DNA from: Candidatus Uhrbacteria bacterium
GTDB lineage: Bacteria; Patescibacteriota; Patescibacteriia; 2-12-FULL-60-25
Reading direction: 5' to 3'
Length of the DNA stretch: 9,846 nucleotides
Assembly: GCA_016866635.1 (NCBI GenBank)
Contig: VGLT01000023.1
Coordinates: 1-9,846, forward strand
The notes below the pieces were generated by a model that saw only the letters and a list, made by a program, of their open reading frames with translations, was not told the origin of the DNA and ran no database searches. Of this stretch, positions 5,839 through 9,846 are shown in pieces. A program made the translations under genes and the position numbers. Each line of letters opens with the position of its first letter. The first letter of the stretch is position 1.

Positions 5839-7015
5839 CCAAAACCATAATATTTCTTTTCACCCTTTGATCTGGACGTGCGTACGTGAGTGTCACCGGT
5901 TTATCGGTCCAGCCAGCCAACGGATCGATTTTTTTGTAACCCAAACGGGAAAGGTCTTTTGAAATATCGACGGCTACTGTCCCGTGTGACGAAACCCAGA
6001 CCGGCCAAACGCAGACGACTAGCCCTCCGGGACGTAAAATTTTTTCCAAAGCGCGGAGCGCAGAACGCCAAAGGTTCTCGATCTCGTTTTTTTGGTCGGT
6101 CAGCGTCTTTAATGTCTCATGCCCGGTGAGAGGTTTGCCGAGATATCCTTCCGTTACAACGGCGCTGACAGGTTGCTTCATGTGTTGATCGATTTCTTCC
6201 GCCTTACGCACCATCCATGTTGGCTCTTTCCCCTTCCACAATGCTTTATCTTTTAACCACTGAACATTTTTTCGAGCTCCATCGATTTGTGTTTGATCAA
6301 TATCTGAACCAATCAATTCCTTTATCCCAAGATGATCTGCTTCCATTAAGACAGTGCCCCCTCCACAAAAAGGATCTAAAATACTTGCTACTTGATGCTT
6401 ACTACTTGCTACTCCTGACAGATTCACCATCATCCTTGCCAACTTTGGAGGGAGCATGCCCACAACCTCATCACGAAACGGCCGACCAAAATCGCGCAAA
6501 CTCCACGCATCAGCGTCTTGTACAAATGTCGTTAAACCAACGACCGCCCGCGCACCAAAAATCCCGATGCAAAAATCGTAGCCTGCGGTCGTCAAACCTG
6601 CTTTGGCAACCGCTGCCGGCGTCACTTCTCCTTTTTCTCCTGTCACCCAACGCACGGATCGTCCCTGTTCTTGCAACACTCGTTTTAAGCTCAGTGGTAG
6701 CTTTTTCATCCTTTCTTTCTGCGCGCTTGATGCTCCAAACACGGTCAGCCCAAACTCCACTTTTTTCGCACGAGGGTGTTCCTCAACGATCTTTGCCAGC
6801 ACCTCAGCAGAACAATCCTTGACATCACCTTCCCACAACACATCTCCAAGTTTGACCGTCCCGGCCAGCACATCTTGCAACCTGCCTCCGTCCCACTGTT
6901 CCATATCAAAAACCGCCATTCCGTCTGCAACATCTGGCCTCCGTCCCCCAATAACCGCTTTAGCCTCCGCCAATGATAAAAAAGGGTGTGTGCCGAAAAT
7001 CAAAAAATGATTCAT
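5828..7015 (-). CDS. TRM11-like SAM-dependent RNA (tRNA) methyltransferase
   Basis: Predicted tRNA guanine-N2-type methyltransferase of the TRM11/Trm-G10 group, 395 aa. The C-terminal Rossmann half is clear: RDFGRPFRDEVVGMLPPKLA (174-193), SAM-binding motif I DPFCGGGTVLMEA (214-226), SDID (237-240) as the acidic motif, and a motif IV VTEGYLGKP (287-295). In many family members the last reads TEPYLG or a DPPY-type sequence, so the Pro to Gly change at residue 290 is notable. The N-terminal half (about 1-170) is the expected site of a THUMP-like RNA-binding region but I cannot see a clear motif. The ATG at 7015 overlaps the glycosyltransferase stop by 4 bp (ATGA), which decides against an upstream in-frame start at 7069. 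Residues 201-211 are encoded by a heptad repeat tract just before motif I. Exact substrate is uncertain. Confidence 0.85.
   Translation of the reverse strand: MNHFLIFGTHPFLSLAEAKAVIGGRRPDVADGMAVFDMEQWDGGRLQDVLAGTVKLGDVLWEGDVKDCSAEVLAKIVEEHPRAKKVEFGLTVFGASSAQKERMKKLPLSLKRVLQEQGRSVRWVTGEKGEVTPAAVAKAGLTTAGYDFCIGIFGARAVVGLTTFVQDADAWSLRDFGRPFRDEVVGMLPPKLARMMVNLSGVASSKHQVASILDPFCGGGTVLMEADHLGIKELIGSDIDQTQIDGARKNVQWLKDKALWKGKEPTWMVRKAEEIDQHMKQPVSAVVTEGYLGKPLTGHETLKTLTDQKNEIENLWRSALRALEKILRPGGLVVCVWPVWVSSHGTVAVDISKDLSRLGYKKIDPLAGWTDKPVTLTYARPDQRVKRNIMVLEKI
6382..6413 (-). repeat. Heptanucleotide repeat tract inside the methyltransferase gene
   Basis: On the minus strand the units read AGTAGCA, AGTAGTA, AGCATCA, AGTAGCA, then a partial AGTA. 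They encode residues 201-211 of the methyltransferase, immediately before the SAM-binding DPFCGGG, where relatives normally have a short glycine-containing turn. The tract is in frame and the gene stays open. Confidence 0.75.
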
Positions 7016-7704
7016 GACAAGATGGTAGCGTTCTTCTTGATTCGTCTCAACTCCTGGAACATGTTCCATCCATCACTCCATTGTACTCGACTCATTGAAC
7101 CATGTTTCCACTCCACAGGAATCTCTTGAATACGAAACCCCTTTTGTTGGGCACACACGATCAATTCCACATCAAATACCCAACCACGACTCTGTAACTG
7201 ACCAAACATGGGCTTGAGGGAAGAACGAAAAACCTTAAAACCACATTGTGTGTCATGAAAAGGAAGAGAAAGATATGATCGAACGAAAAAATTAAATATT
7301 TTGCCCGCTAAAACACGTGACCATGGTTGCGGTTTTGTGATGCGCGACTCTTTCATGACGCGAGAACCGATGATGAGATCGTGCGTTTGTAAAAATGGAA
7401 TCACCTTTTTGATCTCATCCGGGTGTGTCGACAAATCGCAATCCAAAAAACAGATACATTCTCCCTTTGCCGCCAAGACGCCTGTTCGAACAGCTGCCCC
7501 CTTCCCTTGATTTTGCTCATGACGAATCAACTGTACCAGTGGGTTATCGATTCGCATCGGCTGTATCGACCCATCATCCACTACAATAATTTCAAACGAT
7601 GATCCTGTCTCCTGCAAAACGCGCGCTGTCTCAACAACAGCTCGCTCAATCGTCGCCTCTTCATTAAACGCCGGCAAAACCACCGACCATTTTACCCCTG
7701 ACAT
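7012..7704 (-). CDS. GT2 family glycosyltransferase, ALG5/dolichyl-phosphate glucosyltransferase-like
   Basis: Inverting GT-A glycosyltransferase, 230 aa, likely moving a sugar from a nucleotide donor to a polyprenyl phosphate on the inner face of the membrane. Visible features are the N-terminal strand WSVVLPAFNEEATIE (6-20), the nucleotide-binding DDGS (43-46), GKGAAVRTG (67-75), the metal-binding DCDLST (88-93), the acceptor-side DTQCGFKVFR (151-160) and GWVFDVELI (174-182). These match the DPM1/ALG5 group, and DTQCGFKVFR is especially typical of ALG5-like enzymes. There is no transmembrane C-terminus, so it would be soluble or peripheral. AGGA at 7715-7712 lies 7 nt before the ATG at 7704. 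It is the first gene of a two-gene unit, overlapping the methyltransferase start by 4 bp, although the two functions have no obvious link. Sugar and lipid acceptor are not determined. Confidence 0.9.
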   Translation of the reverse strand: MSGVKWSVVLPAFNEEATIERAVVETARVLQETGSSFEIIVVDDGSIQPMRIDNPLVQLIRHEQNQGKGAAVRTGVLAAKGECICFLDCDLSTHPDEIKKVIPFLQTHDLIIGSRVMKESRITKPQPWSRVLAGKIFNFFVRSYLSLPFHDTQCGFKVFRSSLKPMFGQLQSRGWVFDVELIVCAQQKGFRIQEIPVEWKHGSMSRVQWSDGWNMFQELRRIKKNATILS

Positions 7705-7722
7705 GGCGCTATCCTAACACAC

Positions 7723-7804
7723 AGGACCCGGTCCCAGAACCGGTCCGGACCGGGTCCGGGACCAGGTCTGGGACCAGGTCTGGGGTCAGGCCCGGGTCAG
7801 GTCC
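7723..7804. repeat. Seven tandem 11-12-bp quasi-palindromic GC-rich units in a divergent intergenic region
   Basis: Units: 7723 AGGACCCGGTCC, 7735 CAGAACCGGTCC, 7747 GGACCGGGTCC, 7758 and 7770 GGGACCAGGTCT (identical), 7782 GGGGTCAGGCCC, 7794 GGGTCAGGTCC. The approximate consensus GGACC-N-GGTCC is its own reverse complement. The segment includes a perfect 14-bp palindrome at 7740-7753, and the 11-mer beginning at 7724 is the exact reverse complement of that at 7747. GC content is far above the flanks. It could be an operator array, an RNA structure in the glycosyltransferase leader, or a variable repeat. Confidence 0.85.
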
Positions 7805-7843
7805 GATCATATACTTGATCATTCGCTCCAAACGCGCTACGTT
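7805..7843 (+). promoter_or_regulatory. Candidate promoter and small inverted repeat before the acyltransferase gene
   Basis: GATCA (7805-7809) and TGATC (7816-7820) form an inverted repeat with a 6-bp centre. TTGATC at 7815-7820, a 17-bp spacer and TACGTT at 7838-7843 could be a weak promoter. Both motifs are short and could be chance. Confidence 0.3.
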
Positions 7844-7862
7844 CTGCCTGGACAACCAACCC

Positions 7863-7867
7863 GGAGG
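7863..7867 (+). promoter_or_regulatory. Strong Shine-Dalgarno of the acyltransferase gene
   Basis: GGAGG lies 6 nt before the ATG at 7874 and fixes the start. Together with the REC-like genes this is one of the few strong ribosome-binding sites in the window. Confidence 0.8.
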
Positions 7868-7873
7868 AAATCC

Positions 7874-8755
7874 ATGTCTCTTGTGCGCTATGCGCGCGTG
7901 GGGATGGCATTTCTCCTCGCGCTTCCAAGCATGGTTGTCACGGGGCTTCTCCTCCTCGTGACCGCCTGGGCGTCCTCGCCCCTTCAACACTCAAGGAAGA
8001 TCGCGCCTTATCGGCAATGGGCGCTCGACCGGTTCGCCAAGTGGTGGAACTGGTTTGCCACACGTGTGCTGATGGGCTGGCTCATGGGTGTGCGGATTGA
8101 GATCGAGGGACCCGTCCCCGTTTTCACGCGCAACGAGTCGATCGCGATCCTCGCTAACCACCCCAGCTCGCTCGCCATCCCCGTGTTCTTCTGGTTCATC
8201 ACACACCGCATCACCTCGCGTTTCCGCATCACGATGAAAAAACAGCATCGTCACAATCCGATCATCGGCGCGAGTCTCGCTCGATCAAACAGTGCCGTGT
8301 TCATCGATCGTGAAGGTGGTCCAGCAGAGCTTGCGGCTCTCAGACAAGAGATGTCGCGAGCGCTGGATCAACCGGGAGCGGTCATCCTGTACTGTGATGG
8401 ACGAAGGCCGAGCGAGGAAAGAATCGCGGCCTCGAGAGTAGCCGTGGAAAAATCCCTCGGGATCGCTCTCCCCGATTTCAAGCACACGCTCGTGCCCAAA
8501 CGAGGAGGGTCCTTTGCGCTCGTCGCCGAAGCAGGCGCAAAGGGGAGGAGAGTCTTCCTCCTCACGACCGCATTCAACTTCCGAGACGAGAGAGCGACGG
8601 ACGCCTTCCGCGCTGTCGGCTCAACCATCCATCTACGCCTCACGGAAGCGACGCACATACCCCTCGAGTCCGAACGCACGTTCGGCCTCTGGCTCATCAA
8701 CCGGTTCGCCGACATGAACCGCTGGATCGAAACAAAACGAGCCAAGCCCCGCTAA
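7874..8755 (+). CDS. PlsC/LPLAT-family acyltransferase-like membrane protein lacking the catalytic Asp
   Basis: Member of the lysophospholipid/1-acyl-glycerol-3-phosphate acyltransferase superfamily, 293 aa, membrane-anchored by one hydrophobic segment at about 10-32. Block I reads ANHPSSLAIP (94-103), so the HX4D dyad is H96-x4-A101: the Asp is an Ala. Block II is AVFIDREG (141-148, Arg146), block III is YCDGRRPS (173-180) in place of FPEGTR, and block IV is LVPKRGG (206-212). The order and spacing fit the family well, closest by eye to the lysocardiolipin/AGPAT type. Loss of the Asp, with EGTR changed to DGRR, means catalysis is doubtful, or that it uses a variant mechanism. Family members normally make phosphatidic acid or remodel phospholipids. 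Codons are GC-rich compared with neighbours. It appears monocistronic, with its own strong terminator. Fold call is good, activity is not. Confidence 0.75.
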   Translation: MSLVRYARVGMAFLLALPSMVVTGLLLLVTAWASSPLQHSRKIAPYRQWALDRFAKWWNWFATRVLMGWLMGVRIEIEGPVPVFTRNESIAILANHPSSLAIPVFFWFITHRITSRFRITMKKQHRHNPIIGASLARSNSAVFIDREGGPAELAALRQEMSRALDQPGAVILYCDGRRPSEERIAASRVAVEKSLGIALPDFKHTLVPKRGGSFALVAEAGAKGRRVFLLTTAFNFRDERATDAFRAVGSTIHLRLTEATHIPLESERTFGLWLINRFADMNRWIETKRAKPR

Positions 8756-8760
8756 CCCCC

Positions 8761-8794
8761 CTCCGCGCCCCTAATCCAAGGCGCGGAGTTTTTT
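8761..8794 (+). terminator. Strong rho-independent terminator of the acyltransferase gene
   Basis: A perfect 9-bp GC-rich stem, CTCCGCGCC (8761-8769) with GGCGCGGAG (8780-8788), a 10-nt loop and six T's (8789-8794). It begins 5 nt after the stop codon. Confidence 0.93.
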
Positions 8795-8797
8795 AAT

Positions 8798-8827
8798 AAA
8801 AACAATCCGCCTTTGCGGACTGTTTTT
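8798..8827. terminator. Bidirectional terminator hairpin between convergent genes
   Basis: AAAAACAATCCGC (8798-8810) pairs with GCGGACTGTTTTT (8815-8827) around a CTTT loop, 13 bp with one A-C mismatch. An A-run on one side and a T-run on the other allow termination in both directions. It lies downstream of TrmB regulator 2 (minus strand) and backs up the acyltransferase terminator. Confidence 0.85.
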
Positions 8828-8873
8828 ACGTGGTGGCCAGAATCAACGAAATTCGAGCTTTTCTCTTGGAACA

Positions 8874-9596
8874 TCATTTCATCATCGACCAGGTTAATCC
8901 AAAAAATGAACGGAGCGTGTCGGCTACTGACTGGCTTTGAATGATCAGGCCCAGTTTTTCAATGACCGAGGTGATAGCGACTTTGTCATTATAAATATCG
9001 ATATGAACCTTGAAAGGGAATTGCTCATGGGGCACGAGTTTAGTTTGACGCAACTCAGAAATGTCTTGTGTACGCCACCTCATCATTTCAGGCAAATCCG
9101 GAACGACCATCTTTAAAGAAATTTTCTTCGTCACGCGTCGCTGAATGTAGTCTGGTACATGCTTGAGAACGACTGTGTGAAACGTGTCCGCTCCAGCGAT
9201 GGTTAAAATTTCTCCTTTCGCGTTCAAGTTATCCATGTATACGGTGACGATGCCGCGTTCGCCTTCGTAGTAGGTAATCTTTGGTCGCGCATAGCCAAAT
9301 TTTTCTAATCCGCGAAGTTCAGGCAGGATTTTTTGCAGAACAGATTTTCGTTGATCTAATAACTCATCCAGCTTTTCTGGTCCCGCAGCCACTAATAGTT
9401 TCTTTTTCTTCTTGAGAGAAGACGCCAGCAGCCCTTTTTGTTTTAAAGCCTGAGCAATAAAGTAGGTAGTTGCTCGATTCACGTCGGCTTTTTCTGCGAT
9501 TTGTGCAACCGTCCCTTCGCCTAATTCTAGGGCCGCTAAATATAATTTGGCCTCTTTTTCTTCAAATCCGAGATCAACAAGTGTGCGATAAAGCAT
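8874..9596 (-). CDS. TrmB-family transcriptional regulator 2
   Basis: DNA-binding regulator, 240 aa. Residues 1-70 are a TrmB-type winged helix: LVDLGFEEKEAKLYLAALEL, TVAQIAEKADVNRATTYFI (recognition helix region about 38-52), then LKQKGLLASS and a lysine-rich wing KKKKKLLVA. A helical linker (72-100) leads to a C-terminal effector-like domain that begins PKITYYEGERGI (105-116) and ends with FKVHIDIYNDKVAITSV and SVADTLRSFFGLTW, the common pattern of TrmB-like sensor domains related to PLD-type folds. No catalytic HKD motif is seen. It differs greatly from TrmB regulator 1 yet has the same architecture and the same position, divergent from a REC-like gene. The ATG at 9596 has no Shine-Dalgarno; the predicted leader is about 32 nt. 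The ligand is unknown. Confidence 0.87.
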   Translation of the reverse strand: MLYRTLVDLGFEEKEAKLYLAALELGEGTVAQIAEKADVNRATTYFIAQALKQKGLLASSLKKKKKLLVAAGPEKLDELLDQRKSVLQKILPELRGLEKFGYARPKITYYEGERGIVTVYMDNLNAKGEILTIAGADTFHTVVLKHVPDYIQRRVTKKISLKMVVPDLPEMMRWRTQDISELRQTKLVPHEQFPFKVHIDIYNDKVAITSVIEKLGLIIQSQSVADTLRSFFGLTWSMMK

Positions 9597-9634
9597 ATTT
9601 TGTCGATAAAATTTACAAAATATCTATAGCTAAA

Positions 9635-9663
9635 ATAGTACTATATTAAGCCAAGTTTGTCAA
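9635..9663 (-). promoter_or_regulatory. Promoter of TrmB regulator 2 with a perfect palindrome over the -10 box
   Basis: TTGACA (9663-9658), a 17-bp spacer and TACTAT (9640-9635). The -10 box sits inside the perfect 10-bp palindrome ATAGTACTAT (9635-9644), a candidate autoregulatory operator. AAAATAGTA here (9632-9640) also occurs at 5000-5008 in the promoter of REC-like gene 1. Confidence 0.65.
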
Positions 9664-9690
9664 CTTATCTAGTTTAACATGTTAATATGA

Positions 9691-9719
9691 TTGACATTTT
9701 AGTATTTTTCTGATATTCT
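9691..9719 (+). promoter_or_regulatory. Strong sigma-70-type promoter of REC-like gene 2
   Basis: TTGACA at 9691-9696, 17-bp spacer, extended -10 TGATATTCT ending at 9719. It is identical to the promoter at 4995 except for three adjacent spacer bases (TTT for AAA). Confidence 0.75.
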
Positions 9720-9774
9720 ATCTCTTCAAGATGATCTGGAACCAGAACCTTCACAACCAACAAAAGGAGCAGCC

Positions 9775-9846
9775 ATGCGCATCCTCATCGTTGACGACAC
9801 CGACACTCACCACCTGTCCGCCGAGCAGACGCTGAAGGGCCACAAC
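9775..9846 (+). CDS. REC-like protein 2, first 24 codons (partial, runs off right edge)
   Basis: The frame opens with RILIVDDTDTHHL and AEQTLKGHN, identical to REC-like protein 1 over its first 24 residues except Asn10 to Asp. The acidic pair D7, D8 of a receiver domain is kept, and the added Asp at position 10 makes it more acidic. The start is fixed by AAGGAG at 9764-9769. The rest, including any phosphoacceptor and zinc knuckle, lies outside the window, so only family membership can be claimed. It is divergent from TrmB regulator 2, mirroring the arrangement of the first copy. Confidence 0.85.
   Translation, partial: MRILIVDDTDTHHLSAEQTLKGHN

Larger units (their letters stand above)
9690..9846 (+). 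repeat. Long direct repeat, copy B (promoter, leader and start of REC-like gene 2)
   Basis: Matches 4994-5150 with 6 differences in 157 positions and runs to the right edge, so its full length is unknown. The left flank (TrmB regulator 2 side) is unrelated to that of copy A, so this is a true second copy and not a duplicated assembly end. Confidence 0.95.

Noticed and set aside
6217..6822. A 201-codon plus-strand frame.
   Set aside because: Antisense to the methyltransferase gene, low complexity, Leu/Ser/Pro-rich, no motif.
7016..7069. Upstream start for the methyltransferase at 7069.
   Set aside because: The extra residues overlap the glycosyltransferase coding region deeply; the ATG at 7015 forms a standard ATGA overlap with its stop.
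7723..7804. CRISPR array or origin iterons as an explanation of the tandem units.
   Set aside because: Units are 11-12 bp with no spacers, so it is not CRISPR. There is no replication gene or DnaA-box cluster nearby to support an origin.
7709..7990. A minus-strand frame with a repetitive C-terminus of PDLVPDLVPDPV type.
   Set aside because: The protein repeat is just the translation of the GC-rich palindromic array, and the rest is antisense to the acyltransferase gene. It has no ribosome site.
4994..9846. Insertion sequence or transposon bounded by the long direct repeats.
   Set aside because: No transposase or terminal inverted repeats were seen; the repeats are promoter plus gene start, which fits gene duplication.

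Overview
The window looks like a chromosomal segment from a small-genome bacterium, most likely of the Candidate Phyla Radiation (Patescibacteria). The reasons are a compact REC-like protein family that I associate with those genomes (recalled, not searched), weak or absent Shine-Dalgarno sequences on most genes, short intergenic regions with low-complexity repeats, and paired TrmB-type regulators. TAA, TAG and TGA are all used as stops, which argues against the lineages that recode TGA. The phylum assignment is inference.

Layout. 1-1348 (-): 5' two thirds of leuS (leucyl-tRNA synthetase), running off the left edge. 1349-1434: short divergent promoter region. 1435-4089 (+): a compact Fe-S assembly operon of an Rrf2/IscR-like regulator with its three cysteines, a NifS/IscS cysteine desulfurase, an IscU/NifU-like scaffold with a degenerate C-terminal Fer2_BFD-like domain, and a small Cys-rich ferredoxin. 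4101-4886 (-): TrmB-family regulator 1, divergent from 5079-5741 (+): REC-like protein 1 with a CxxC/CxxC knuckle. 7704-5828 (-): a two-gene unit, an ALG5/DPM1-like GT2 glycosyltransferase translationally coupled to a TRM11-like RNA methyltransferase. 7723-7804: seven tandem 11-12-bp quasi-palindromic GC-rich units. 7874-8755 (+): a PlsC/LPLAT-family acyltransferase lacking the catalytic Asp of HX4D. 8761-8827: two strong terminator hairpins. 8874-9596 (-): TrmB-family regulator 2, divergent from 9775 onward (+): the start of a second REC-like gene.

The most striking structure is a repeated module, TrmB regulator <- -> REC-like gene, at about 4.1-5.7 kb and again from about 8.9 kb to the right edge. 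The promoter, the 5' leader, the ribosome-binding site and the first 24 codons of the two REC-like genes differ at only 6 of 157 aligned positions, while the two TrmB proteins and their own promoters are quite different. The REC-like genes have a near-consensus promoter with an extended -10 and a strong AAGGAG site, unlike most neighbours. This suggests a strongly expressed, duplicated regulatory module with locally encoded controllers.

The Fe-S operon forms a plausible autoregulated unit: desulfurase supplies sulfur, the scaffold builds the cluster, the ferredoxin is a client or electron donor, and the Rrf2 protein may sense cluster status at a palindrome at the predicted transcription start. 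No tRNA, rRNA, CRISPR array or transposase was seen, and no gene-free stretch exceeds about 180 bp.
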